NCBI GenBank assembly: GCA_017609405.1
Contig: JAFCDZ010000006.1
Coordinates: forward strand, 1 to 42,690
Direction of reading: 5' to 3'
Source of the DNA: Candidatus Pacearchaeota archaeon
GTDB taxonomy: Archaea > Nanobdellota > Nanobdellia > Pacearchaeales > GW2011-AR1
DNA length: 42,690 nucleotides
Shown here: positions 33,544 to 41,325 of the stretch, piece by piece
Numbering within the stretch: position 1 is the first letter of the stretch
Layout: every line of letters starts with the position of its first letter
Program-made: the position numbers and the translations under genes
Notes under the pieces: model-generated
Databases searched by the model: none
Told to the model about the DNA's origin: nothing
What the model saw: the letters and a program-made list of their open reading frames with translations, nothing else

Positions 33544-34110
33544 ATGAGAAAAATAATGACAAGAGCAGAAAAAGAAAGAATAAGAAAAAAAAGAGAGTTA
33601 ATTGTTGGGGTTGTTCTTACTGCTGTTTTATTATTAAGTACATTTGGTTATGCTTTTATGAATAATAAAGGGGCTTCTACAAGGATAATTAATTATAATG
33701 GATTCAAATTTCAAAAACAAGATATCTTTTGGGTATTAAATATCAATAACCTTAATTTTTATTTTAAATATCTTCCAGATGAGAATATTAAAATCAATAT
33801 AACAAAAAAAATAAGTGACTATTATCAAAAACCATTATATATCTATTCTGAAGAAGAAGGGCTTGAGAAAGAAATATATCAAAACCTAATAAATATTGCT
33901 CAGAGAATTCAACCTGCATGCCCAGAAAATGAAAGCGATTGTAATCCAGAATATCCGATTAAAGATTGCACTCAAAATTTTATAATTATAAAGGAAGGTA
34001 ATGGAAGTGTTGAAGAAGAGAATAATTGTGTAATAATATATTACCAAGACAAAGAAGATGCTCTTAAAAAAATAGATCTTGTTTTATTTAAGATTTTAGG
34101 CATAGAATAA
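33544..34110 (+). CDS. Anchored protein, paralogue A of a tandem pair
   Basis: A 188-residue protein; the ATG at 33544 is preferred over an upstream TTG. A basic N-terminus (TRAEKERIRKKRE) precedes one signal-anchor helix (about 21-40), placing the rest outside. It resembles the next gene's product in length, topology and sequence: both have a YNG/YKG-x-KF motif soon after the helix, a Cys-containing middle, an FIIIKEG/IIIKES strand and an amphipathic C-terminal helix. Function unknown. TATA box near 33515; leaderless start likely. Confidence 0.7.
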   Translation: MRKIMTRAEKERIRKKRELIVGVVLTAVLLLSTFGYAFMNNKGASTRIINYNGFKFQKQDIFWVLNINNLNFYFKYLPDENIKINITKKISDYYQKPLYIYSEEEGLEKEIYQNLINIAQRIQPACPENESDCNPEYPIKDCTQNFIIIKEGNGSVEEENNCVIIYYQDKEDALKKIDLVLFKILGIE

Positions 34111-34139
34111 TTTTTAAATTAAGATATATTTAATAAAGA

Positions 34140-34727
34140 ATGGCAAAACTAAAAAAAGAGGATAAACAGATATTGTTGGTAATTTTAATTGGAATCATAA
34201 TAATTGGCTCATTTTTTGCAGTTTACTATATAAAAAAAAGTGCTGAAACAATAGATTATAAAGGTATGAAATTTAGGATGATAAAAAAGAGTGATGGGAT
34301 AACTACATACCAATATCGTATTCCTTTAATAGTCAAGGGTGAAAGAGTTGATTATATGTTCTATTTAAGAAATAATCCTTGGGAGCTTGAAAAAATTAAT
34401 TTAAGCGCAAACATTAGCTTATTAGATTATATTTTGTTAAAAAGTGAGGGGGATTTAACTTGCGGGGGTGATGGTTTTATTGCTGCTGGAAATCTTGGGA
34501 ATGCTCTTATAATAGATGGAAAAAAACTATTAGTAAACAAAAGCCTGCCTTGTGAAAGCCCAACAAAATATTCCTGTATCATAATAAAAGAATCAAACCA
34601 AACAAGAATAGCAGAAGTAAGAAAAAATGTCTATGAAATTGATGTTGCTAACTGCGAGGTCTTAAAAGCAGTTGAAAGATTTACATTAGAAATTCTTAAA
34701 GATATTCACTCTAAAACTCTTGAATAA
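34140..34727 (+). CDS. Anchored protein, paralogue B of a tandem pair
   Basis: A 195-residue protein following paralogue A by 29 nt. Basic start (MAKLKKEDKQ), signal-anchor helix (about 11-31), then DYKGMKFRM and CGGDGFIAAGNLGNALIIDGKKLLV, with cysteines near 108, 139 and 146 that could form disulfides. Same fold as A by pattern; function unknown. Its last 42 nt overlap the convergent DedA gene, an unusually long antisense overlap that could affect both mRNAs. Confidence 0.7.
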   Translation: MAKLKKEDKQILLVILIGIIIIGSFFAVYYIKKSAETIDYKGMKFRMIKKSDGITTYQYRIPLIVKGERVDYMFYLRNNPWELEKINLSANISLLDYILLKSEGDLTCGGDGFIAAGNLGNALIIDGKKLLVNKSLPCESPTKYSCIIIKESNQTRIAEVRKNVYEIDVANCEVLKAVERFTLEILKDIHSKTLE

Positions 34728-35303
34728 TTTTTTTCTAAAGATATAAATAAAGAAGATAACTAATAAGAAGATAATTATAATATTGATATGCCTTAGAATT
34801 ATTGTAGCATTATTCCTAAAAAAGTATCCTAAAAAAATAAGAAAAGCAGACCAGACACCTGCTCCAAGAAAAGTATAAAAAGTGAATCTATAAAGATTCA
34901 TTTTTGAAAAACCTGCAGGAAGGGAGATTAATTGCCGAATAACAGGAATAAGCCTTCCAAAGAAAGTTGTAACATCGCCATATTTATCAAAAAACCTGTC
35001 TGCCCTGTATAAATCTCTTTTTTTAAGAAAGAAAAATTTTCCATATTTATCAATTAACAATTCTACAACATTTCTTCCAAGAAAAAAAGCAAGGAAATAA
35101 TTAAAATAAGCGCCAACTAAACTGCCTAAGATTGAAAAAAATAAGATTTTAAAAAAAGACAGCTTCCCAAGAGCCATTAGATAACCTGCTGGGATTAAAA
35201 CAGCCTCGCTTGGAAATGGAATAAAAGAGCTCTCTATAGCCATAAGGAGAAATATAGAAAAGTAATCCAGATTTGAAAGAAGGTTAATTATTGAGGACAT
35301 CAT
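34686..35303 (-). CDS. DedA-family membrane protein
   Basis: A 205-residue integral membrane protein of the DedA/SNARE-associated superfamily; some members are reported lipid-carrier flippases or scramblases. Signatures are present: ESSFIPFPSEAVLIPAGYLMALGKLSF (24-50), the conserved GRLIPVIRQLISLPAGFSKMNLYRF (about 115-139), GAGVWSAFLIFLGYF (147-161) and a C-terminal helix. It starts inside the stop of the archaeosortase gene (ATGA), so the two are coupled. A lipid-carrier flippase would fit with glycan or protein processing at the cell surface. Confidence 0.92.
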   Translation of the reverse strand: MMSSIINLLSNLDYFSIFLLMAIESSFIPFPSEAVLIPAGYLMALGKLSFFKILFFSILGSLVGAYFNYFLAFFLGRNVVELLIDKYGKFFFLKKRDLYRADRFFDKYGDVTTFFGRLIPVIRQLISLPAGFSKMNLYRFTFYTFLGAGVWSAFLIFLGYFFRNNATIILRHINIIIIFLLVIFFIYIFRKKLFKSFRVNIFKNF

Positions 35304-35815
35304 CTTAATTTTTCAATTAAAAATTTAATATCATCATAAACAGGAATTGTTTTAATTTTAAAAAATTTAAGTTCAAACATCCAAATAGTTACAACAAAGA
35401 ATGTGCTCAAAAAATACCAAAAGAATAGATGAGCTTTATAAAAAAAAGAAGAACCAATATAAAGGAGATATGATAAAAAGACAATCCTTAAAATATTAAA
35501 AACAAAGAAGAGAAAAAGAGAAAAAAAGACCATCTTTATTCTCTTGAATGGCTTAACATTAGGAATAGAGAAATTTAAGAAGAGTAATAGATAATACCCT
35601 GCCCCACCAATACATGCCCCAATTAGTTTTATTGAAGAACCTCCAAAAGAGATAATGTCATTATCTAAATGTGCATCAAAAAAAAGATTCAATAAAAAAT
35701 ATGAAGAATAAATTGTTATTGGAGAAAAAAATAAATAAAGTAGATAAAATGGACCAATTCCCAACAAAACAACAAAAAGATATCTCAAGAACATATAAAA
35801 AATTCTCTTATTCAT
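35300..35815 (-). CDS. Archaeosortase/exosortase-like membrane transpeptidase
   Basis: A 171-residue multi-helix membrane protein. It carries the family triad: Cys68 in GACIGGAGYYLLL, Arg110 in FNILRIVFLSYLL and His129 in YKAHLFFWYFLSTFF, in the right order and on helix edges. These enzymes recognise a C-terminal sorting signal, cleave it and attach the protein to a membrane lipid. It is shorter than typical exosortases but close to small archaeosortases. It is coupled to DedA downstream and lies next to a 631-residue surface protein with a C-terminal helix, a candidate client. No standard PGF-CTERM-type signal is visible in the window. Confidence 0.75.
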   Translation of the reverse strand: MNKRIFYMFLRYLFVVLLGIGPFYLLYLFFSPITIYSSYFLLNLFFDAHLDNDIISFGGSSIKLIGACIGGAGYYLLLFLNFSIPNVKPFKRIKMVFFSLFLFFVFNILRIVFLSYLLYIGSSFFYKAHLFFWYFLSTFFVVTIWMFELKFFKIKTIPVYDDIKFLIEKLR

Positions 35816-35844
35816 AAGATAATAAAAAAAAGAATGTTTAAAAA

Positions 35845-37740
35845 TTATTGCTTAGATAGTGAAATTTTTATTGCCAAAGTTATTATTATAACAATTAAGA
35901 CAACATTTGCAATTACAAAGATCCATAAATAACCTTTTTTCCATAAATCTTTCCAAAAAGATTGCTTTTCTTCGATTGAAAGTGAAACTGGTTGAGTTAT
36001 TGTGTTTCCATTACTGTCTGTTAAAGAAACTAAGAAAAGTTTTTCTCCCTCAACATCATCTTTTACTTTAAGAGTTACAGTTACTTCTTCTGATTCTTGT
36101 GGTTTTAATAAAACAACATTTTTTGAAAGAGAAGCTTCATCAGCCCAAGAAGAATATCCAGAAACATTTATTGTGAAAGCTGTTTGTTCTTTTCCAGAAT
36201 TTATAATTGAAATTTTAACAACTGCTTCATCACCTGCAACTCCTCCAGATTCAAGATTAGCAGAGATTGTTGCTTGTGGTTGAATATAACAATTTCCAGA
36301 TACAGAGATTACTTTATAGAATCTTGCTTCATCATCGTCATAATCTGTCTTATAGATATCATTATCCTCGTCATAAACAATAAACTCAAGAGTGTAGTTT
36401 TTCTGTTCAGCATCTTTTGGAATTGAAAGAATCGCAGTTAATTTTTCAGAGTCAAGTGAATCAATATCCCCCACTTCAACTTTTTTATAGATTCCCAATT
36501 CTTTATTTTTTATTAATACACTAACATCTTCTTGGTCGTCTGTTCCGATATTCCAAACATCTGCGCTAACCTCGATATCAGAGCCACATAAAGCATCTTC
36601 TGAAACTCTTATATCATCAAGGATAACAAAATCATTTTCAAGTTGAATATCTATTGTTTGTGAATCACTTACACATGTTTCATTATAATCATAAGCCCTA
36701 TCTTCCCCTGTTGCCCTTACATAGAAAATATATCTGTGGTCATCTACAAGTTCATCAATATCCTCATCAAATTTAAAATCTATATTAAGAATCTTGTATT
36801 TTCCGTCACTTAAACTAAACTCAGGTTCATCTTCTTCAATTATCCATTTACCTTCATCTTCATCATATAAGCCCCATTCCACTTCTATATCCTTAATTTT
36901 TTCAGGGCCATCGTTTTTTATTTTAACTTCAACATTAATTTCATCAAAAGGGAACCAATCCTCGTCTTTTCCAAACCCATGGTCTACATTTATATCTAAT
37001 CTTGTTATCTCCAAATTGCCATTATCTTCAACATCACAATAACTCTTTCTAAGAGTAACTTCTCCAGAAGCAGTTGTATTATCTTCTGCTGTTGCAGTTA
37101 TAATTGCTGTATTATCCCCAAGATCAAGATAAGAGATTCTTTCAGCAAGAGTAACATTAATTTCTTTAGATTCTCCTGGAAGGAGAGAATCAATTGTTTC
37201 TGGAGAAACTGAAACACTCATATCGCCTGAAGCAGTTATCTGGATATTATTTAATTGAACATTTCCTTCATTTTTAATAACTACTTTTGTTTCTTGTTGA
37301 CCTTCTTGAATTGCTGAACTAGAAACACTTAATTGCTTTGATTCTAAAATTGGAACAGAAAAAGTTATTGATTGTTCTGCTCTATCTACGGGTTTTCCCA
37401 CAATTATTCCTGCAAAAGTTCCTGATTGATATCTTTCATTTATAGTAACTTTAACAGTTAAAACCTTTGTTTCGTTTTGAGCAAGAGTGATATTATTAAT
37501 ATCTTCAATAGAGATATTTCCAGAAGTTGGTTGAGAACTAAAAGAAACATTAATCGAATCTGATGTTCCTGTATAAGTTACATTAAAAGTAACATCAAAA
37601 CTTCCAGCATCATGACTAATATTAGATGGTTGCGAAACAATATTCATATTGAGAACGGGACTAGAAGCACTAGAAAAATTCATTAAAACAAGTGCTAAAA
37701 ATATGCTTGCAAAGATTATGAAAGTAGTCTTTGTTTTCAT
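35845..37740 (-). CDS. Surface protein with tandem CARDB/Ig-like domains and C-terminal anchor
   Basis: A 631-residue exported protein. Signal peptide about 1-25. Several beta-sandwich domains follow with the CARDB-style pattern (VVIKNEGNVQLNNIQI, VEVKIKNDGPEKIKDIEV, ISIINSGKEQTAFTI), many N-x-S/T sites and acidic loops. One C-terminal transmembrane helix (about 605-627) ends in KISLSKQ. Probably a structural or adhesive envelope protein. It lies 29 nt upstream of the archaeosortase-like gene on the same strand, so the three minus-strand genes (surface protein, sortase, DedA) could form one operon. Confidence 0.75.
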   Translation of the reverse strand: MKTKTTFIIFASIFLALVLMNFSSASSPVLNMNIVSQPSNISHDAGSFDVTFNVTYTGTSDSINVSFSSQPTSGNISIEDINNITLAQNETKVLTVKVTINERYQSGTFAGIIVGKPVDRAEQSITFSVPILESKQLSVSSSAIQEGQQETKVVIKNEGNVQLNNIQITASGDMSVSVSPETIDSLLPGESKEINVTLAERISYLDLGDNTAIITATAEDNTTASGEVTLRKSYCDVEDNGNLEITRLDINVDHGFGKDEDWFPFDEINVEVKIKNDGPEKIKDIEVEWGLYDEDEGKWIIEEDEPEFSLSDGKYKILNIDFKFDEDIDELVDDHRYIFYVRATGEDRAYDYNETCVSDSQTIDIQLENDFVILDDIRVSEDALCGSDIEVSADVWNIGTDDQEDVSVLIKNKELGIYKKVEVGDIDSLDSEKLTAILSIPKDAEQKNYTLEFIVYDEDNDIYKTDYDDDEARFYKVISVSGNCYIQPQATISANLESGGVAGDEAVVKISIINSGKEQTAFTINVSGYSSWADEASLSKNVVLLKPQESEEVTVTLKVKDDVEGEKLFLVSLTDSNGNTITQPVSLSIEEKQSFWKDLWKKGYLWIFVIANVVLIVIIITLAIKISLSKQ

Positions 37741-37845
37741 GTAGTCATTTTAGAGTTATGAAGGTTTATAAATATTTCTATTCTTAAGAATATGTTTTTA
37801 ATTTGTTAAAATCGGGCAATTCATAGAATAAAAAACAAACCCAAA

Positions 37846-37858
37846 CGTTTATAAACCA
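37846..37858 (+). promoter_or_regulatory. TATA box for the Spt5-uL11 operon
   Basis: An AAACGTTTATAAACC-type box lies about 60 nt before the Spt5 ATG, implying a leader of about 35 nt. It is a strong consensus TATA element. Confidence 0.5.
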
Positions 37859-37916
37859 CTAATTTTAAATTATATTATCTTTCTAAGATTGTTAAGGTCT
37901 TAGATGGAGCTAAAAA

Positions 37917-38384
37917 ATGATTTTTGTTGTAAAAGTAACCACAAACAAAGAAGAAGGAGTAATGGACCTAATAGAAGATAGAGTAAAAAGGAAAAAATTA
38001 GAAGTTTATTCAGTAACTCGCCCACATGGGTTAAGAGGATATATCTTTCTTGAAGCAAAAGATAAAAAAACAGCAGAGGAAGCAGCATATAATCTTCAAT
38101 ATGTAAAAGGAATCATCGGAACAACTTTAAGTTATGAAGAAGTAGAAAATATGATAAAACCATCAGTAGAATCAATGTCTATTGAAGAAGGGGATATTGT
38201 TGAAATGATATCCGAACCATTTAAAAAGGAAAAAGCAAAGGTTGTAAGAGTGGACAAAGCAAAAGGCGAAGTAGTAGTAAATCTCCTTGGGGCTGTTGTC
38301 CCACTTCCAGTAACAGTTAAAATGGACAATGTTCGAGTAATAAGAAGAGAAGAGCAAGAAGGAGGAGAAGAAAATGGAAATTAA
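37917..38384 (+). CDS. spt5: Transcription elongation factor Spt5
   Basis: The 155-residue archaeal homologue of NusG and Spt5, binding the RNA polymerase clamp to promote processivity with Spt4. The NGN domain spans about 1-82 (MIFVVKVTTNKEEGVMDLIEDR, then GYIFLEAKDKKTAEEA). The KOW domain spans about 92-145 (GDIVEMISEPFKKEKAKVVRVD, then GEVVVNLLG). The C-terminus is acidic. In many archaea SecE precedes Spt5; here there is only a short leader. Its end overlaps the uL11 start by 11 nt, a conserved archaeal gene order. Confidence 0.96.
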   Translation: MIFVVKVTTNKEEGVMDLIEDRVKRKKLEVYSVTRPHGLRGYIFLEAKDKKTAEEAAYNLQYVKGIIGTTLSYEEVENMIKPSVESMSIEEGDIVEMISEPFKKEKAKVVRVDKAKGEVVVNLLGAVVPLPVTVKMDNVRVIRREEQEGGEENGN

Positions 38385-39018
38385 GTTATTAGTTGATGGG
38401 GGAGCAATGACTCCAGGACCTGCATTAAGCCAAAAATTAGGACCCATGGGAATAAATATTGGTCAAGTTATCTCAAAAGTAAATGAGGCAACAAAAGAGT
38501 TTAAAGGATTAAAAGTCCCAGTCACACTTGTTGTTGATCCTTCAACAAAAGAATTTGAAGTAAGGGTTTCTTCTCCACCAGTATCGGGGTTATTAAAAAA
38601 AGAGTTGGGTCTTGAAAAAGGCTCTGGATTGCAGGAAACAGAAAAAGTAGCAAATGCATCAATTGAACAAATAATATCAATTGCAAAAGCAAAAATGCCT
38701 GATTTATTATGTAAAGATTTAAAATCAGCTGTAAAAACTGTTGTTGGTACTGCTGTAAGTTTAGGAATATTAATAGAAAATAAACCTGCAAAAGAAGTGG
38801 AAATAGAAATTGACGAGGGAAAATATGATAAAGAAATTTCAGAAGAAAAAACAGAAACACCTCCTGAAAAGTTAGCAAAATTAAAAGAATATCTTGAGAA
38901 TTATAAAAGGGAACTTGAAAAGATAAAAATAAAACAAGAAGAAGAGAGTAAAGAGGAAACTCCACAAGAAGAAAAGAAAGAAGAACAAAAAGAAGAGACT
39001 AATGAAGAAAAGAAATAA
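38374..39018 (+). CDS. rpl11: Large-subunit ribosomal protein uL11 with extended tail
   Basis: A component of the ribosomal GTPase-associated centre. The N-terminal domain has GGAMTPGPALSQKLGPMGINIGQVISKVNEATKEFKG (residues 9-45). The C-terminal RNA-binding domain includes PPVSGLLKKELG and CKDLKSAVKTVVGTAVSLGI (about 111-130). Core length is about 140 residues. After residue ~150 a very acidic and basic coiled-coil tail continues to 214 (repeated EEKKEEQKEE style), longer than usual for uL11. Translation starts inside the Spt5 gene. L1, L10 and L12, often next in archaea, do not follow; a tRNA-Pro gene does. Confidence 0.95.
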   Translation: MEIKLLVDGGAMTPGPALSQKLGPMGINIGQVISKVNEATKEFKGLKVPVTLVVDPSTKEFEVRVSSPPVSGLLKKELGLEKGSGLQETEKVANASIEQIISIAKAKMPDLLCKDLKSAVKTVVGTAVSLGILIENKPAKEVEIEIDEGKYDKEISEEKTETPPEKLAKLKEYLENYKRELEKIKIKQEEESKEETPQEEKKEEQKEETNEEKK

Positions 39019-39028
39019 TTTATAAACT
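39019..39028 (+). promoter_or_regulatory. TATA box for tRNA-Pro
   Basis: TTTATAAACT directly after the uL11 stop, about 29 nt before the mature 5' end of tRNA-Pro. Confidence 0.5.
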
Positions 39029-39052
39029 AAAAATACCCCAATAAGATATATT

Positions 39053-39126
39053 GGGGCTGTGGGGTAGCCTGGTTAGCCTTTCAGGTTTGGGACCTGACGA
39101 CCCCGGTTCAAATCCGGGCAGCCCCA
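39053..39126 (+). tRNA. trnP: tRNA-Pro (TGG)
   Basis: A 74-nt gene. The acceptor stem GGGGCTG pairs with CAGCCCC and the discriminator is A. The D arm contains GGTTAG, the anticodon stem TCAGG pairs with CCTGA, and the loop TTTGGGA contains anticodon TGG. The T arm is CCCGG-TTCAAAT-CCGGG. No intron, and CCA is not encoded. Confidence 0.95.
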
Positions 39127-39152
39127 TTTTCTTATTTCTCTAAATTCTTTGT

Positions 39153-39232
39153 TGATTTATAAATATCCTTTATTCTTACAATAAATTACTATAGAAAGAT
39201 TTAAAAAGTTCAAAATCTTTATGGTAATGAAG
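39153..39232 (+). promoter_or_regulatory. Promoter region of the Cys-rich peptide gene
   Basis: Two TATA-like boxes are present: ATTTATAAATAT (39155-39166) and GATTTAAAAAG (39199-39209). With the second, transcription would start near 39230, favouring a leaderless start at the third ATG (39233) over 39221 or 39227. With the first, all three ATGs would be in the mRNA. Confidence 0.45.
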
Positions 39233-39502
39233 ATGAATGAAGGATTAGAGGTTTTAACAGAAACATTTGAATCCTGGAAGAATTTATCTGATGCTGTTTC
39301 GACTAGAGAAGGGTTTGAATCAGTGAATAAATATGATTGTAATTGGTGTAATACTGGATGTTCTGGATGTGCTGGTTGTGGAGATAGTACTTATGTTCCC
39401 AAAGATCATTTACCTCTTAGAGAGATAGAGAGGGCTGAATCCAAACCACACTATGCTTGTCAGGGATGTGATGGATGTAATGGGTGTAATGGATGCGAAT
39501 AA
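39221..39502 (+). CDS. Cys-rich peptide with two five-Cys blocks, candidate RiPP precursor
   Basis: A 93-residue protein from ATG 39221; ATGs at 39227 and 39233 are alternatives. Residues ~5-38 form an acidic amphipathic helix (EGLEVLTETFESWKNL) suitable as a leader. Two cysteine blocks follow: residues 40-53, CX2CX3CX2CX2C (CNWC then NTGCSGCAGC), and 80-92, CX2CX2CX2CX2C (CQGCDGCNGCNGC). They are separated by a Pro- and charge-containing linker (DSTYVPKDHLPLREIE). The Cys-x-Gly repetition is what peptide-modifying radical SAM/SPASM enzymes act on in known RiPP systems, and such an enzyme is two genes away. Alternatives are a metallothionein-like metal binder or a disulfide-rich peptide; there is no signal peptide. 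Confidence 0.7.
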   Translation: MVMKMNEGLEVLTETFESWKNLSDAVSTREGFESVNKYDCNWCNTGCSGCAGCGDSTYVPKDHLPLREIERAESKPHYACQGCDGCNGCNGCE

Positions 39503-39519
39503 TAAAAAGAAAAGTAACT

Positions 39520-40149
39520 TTAGAAGAGCAATATATTCGGAATTTTTGTCCTGTATAATGAAAAGATAAAATCCTCTTTTTCCTTTTCTACAGAATTTTT
39601 GTGTCCAATATTTAAAATAAACTTATTCCTAGCAAATCCCTTAATAACAACAAAATGTTGTCTTCGATAATCAATATCCTTTTTTGAGAATGATGCAGTA
39701 TTTATCTGACATAAACAGGGTTTTCCTTTTATAAGTGTAGTTATTATATCTTTTTCAGTAAATAATCTGAATTCTACTTTTCCTCCTTTTTCGATAAATC
39801 TTTCCACAGAGGAATAATATTCTCTATCCCCCTTATCTATAAAATTTTCCTTGCTCTTTATTTTCTGTCGAATATATTTTTTTATTTCACTTTCATTTTT
39901 TTTGTTTAGTTCTTCAGGAAAGTATGTATAATTTGTTATTATTAATGTGGGTTTTAACCCAAATTCTATTGCAACTTCGGCAATTACTGGAATAATTACC
40001 CTCCCAACATTTTTTGTTTTTTTTAAGAATTTTTTTAAAATCTCCTTTCGAGATTTTCTAATATTGAAGAAATCCAAAATCATGGCCAAAGAATTGGGAC
40101 CACAAGGAAACTCCTTACCCTGTTCAAAATTCTTTATTTGAAGCTCCAT
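39520..40149 (-). CDS. C39-like papain-fold cysteine peptidase
   Basis: A 209-residue protein with the peptidase C39 pattern: nucleophile region EFPCGPNSLAMILDFF (Cys16, CGP motif) and distal His165 in QHFVVIKGF followed by KFILNIGH, where C39 enzymes usually show a D/N-P or N after the strand (Asn180 here). There is no signal peptide or ABC-transporter domain, so it is cytoplasmic and not export-coupled. It ends 17 nt from the Cys-rich gene, convergently, and is divergent from the radical SAM gene. A leader-peptide protease role fits the context; no Gly-Gly leader site is visible in the peptide, so another target is possible. Confidence 0.7.
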   Translation of the reverse strand: MELQIKNFEQGKEFPCGPNSLAMILDFFNIRKSRKEILKKFLKKTKNVGRVIIPVIAEVAIEFGLKPTLIITNYTYFPEELNKKNESEIKKYIRQKIKSKENFIDKGDREYYSSVERFIEKGGKVEFRLFTEKDIITTLIKGKPCLCQINTASFSKKDIDYRRQHFVVIKGFARNKFILNIGHKNSVEKEKEDFIFSLYRTKIPNILLF

Positions 40150-40245
40150 ATTTCCTTTATTCTTTATTATTTGAAATATATAAATTTTTCTTTATGCTTT
40201 AAATTATAGAAATTCTTAAAAAGTTTTATTACTACAAAATTAAAA
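40150..40245. promoter_or_regulatory. Divergent promoter region, C39-like peptidase and radical SAM genes
   Basis: A 96-nt AT-rich interval. CTTAAAAAG at 40215-40223 is positioned for a leaderless start at the radical SAM ATG (40246). A minus-strand AAATTTATATATTTC-type box near 40170-40185 would serve the peptidase. No clear operator dyad is seen. Confidence 0.5.
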
Positions 40246-41325
40246 ATGGATAACAAGAGAAAAATATTTATTTCAAAGCCGATTGAAACAACTTTTGTCT
40301 TACAATGGCATATAACAAATAAATGTGAAAATAGGTGCGCTCATTGTTATATCCCTCATTTTGAAAAAGAAAACGATTCCCCTTTTAGATTAACATTGGA
40401 AGAGTCTTATAGAATAATTGATGAACTGGTAGAATTAAGTAATGAATTAAACGTTTATCCAAGAATTAATTTTTCTGGAGGGAATCCTTTATTGAGAGAA
40501 GATTTTTGGGACTTGCTCCATTATGCAAATGAAAAAGACGTATTCATTGGAATTTTAGGAAATCCTTTTCCCCTCACTAGAAGAAATCTAGAATCACTAT
40601 GTGAAAACAATGTTCAAAGATATCAGGTAAGCTTAGAAGGATTAGAAAGGACTCATGATTCAATAAGAGGAAGAGGAAATTATCGTCAGACTCTTGAAGG
40701 GATAAGAAAATTGAATGAATTTGGAATATGGGTTTCAGTAATGAGTACTGTTTCTAGACGAAATTATTTAGAACTACCCTCTGTTGCAGAAGTTGCTTAT
40801 CTTTCTGGAGCAAAACATTTTGATTTTGCAAGAATTGTTCCAATAGGAGAGGGGAAAAATTTATCTAAGGAACAATTAGAACCGAACGAATATAGAGAAT
40901 TTCTTTTTAGAATGCTAAAAAAATATGAGGAATTAATAAAAAAAGGGGCCAAACCAAGCTTTATTGGAAGAAAAGATCCTCTATGGTTTTTGATAGAGGA
41001 AGAAATGGGTATTTCTAGACCTTTTGATAAGGAAGGGGGAATAATTGAAGGGTGTAGTATTGGAAAGAATGGTCTATGTTTAGATGTTGATGGATCTGTT
41101 TATTCTTGTAGACGGCTTCCAATTACTTTAGGAAATATTAGAGATAGAAGTTTGAGGGATTTTTTTCTCTTCTCGGAAAAATTAAACGAACAAAGAGAAT
41201 CTGAAAGAATTAAAGGTTGTTGTGATTGTGATTTAATAAATGTTTGTAGAGGGTGTAGAGCAGTTGCTTATGCAAATACTAAAGATTATTTTTCAAAAGA
41301 CCCCCAATGTTGGAGGAAAAAATGA
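40246..41325 (+). CDS. Radical SAM/SPASM peptide-modifying enzyme
   Basis: A 359-residue iron-sulfur enzyme. The radical SAM cluster motif is CX3CX2C at Cys27, Cys31 and Cys34 (NKCENRCAHCY). The SAM-binding FSGGNPLL follows. The C-terminal SPASM domain has cysteines at 270, 278 and 288, then CX2CX5CX2C at 325, 328, 334 and 337, and Cys355, enough for auxiliary 4Fe-4S clusters. Such enzymes install thioether or C-C crosslinks in ribosomal peptides (sactipeptide, ranthipeptide and related). It lacks an N-terminal RRE domain. The neighbouring Cys-rich peptide is the natural candidate substrate. The stop overlaps the glycosyltransferase start. Confidence 0.9.
   Translation: MDNKRKIFISKPIETTFVLQWHITNKCENRCAHCYIPHFEKENDSPFRLTLEESYRIIDELVELSNELNVYPRINFSGGNPLLREDFWDLLHYANEKDVFIGILGNPFPLTRRNLESLCENNVQRYQVSLEGLERTHDSIRGRGNYRQTLEGIRKLNEFGIWVSVMSTVSRRNYLELPSVAEVAYLSGAKHFDFARIVPIGEGKNLSKEQLEPNEYREFLFRMLKKYEELIKKGAKPSFIGRKDPLWFLIEEEMGISRPFDKEGGIIEGCSIGKNGLCLDVDGSVYSCRRLPITLGNIRDRSLRDFFLFSEKLNEQRESERIKGCCDCDLINVCRGCRAVAYANTKDYFSKDPQCWRKK

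Noticed and set aside
37741-37916. Missing SecE upstream of Spt5
   Set aside because: The interval is too short and has no open frame with a hydrophobic helix; SecE is simply not at this locus, so no feature is called.
39221-39502. Ferredoxin or zinc-ribbon interpretation of the Cys-rich gene
   Set aside because: The CxG repetition lacks ferredoxin CX2CX2CX3CP signatures and zinc-ribbon pairs with a spacer of the usual length; a metal-binding role is kept only as an alternative.
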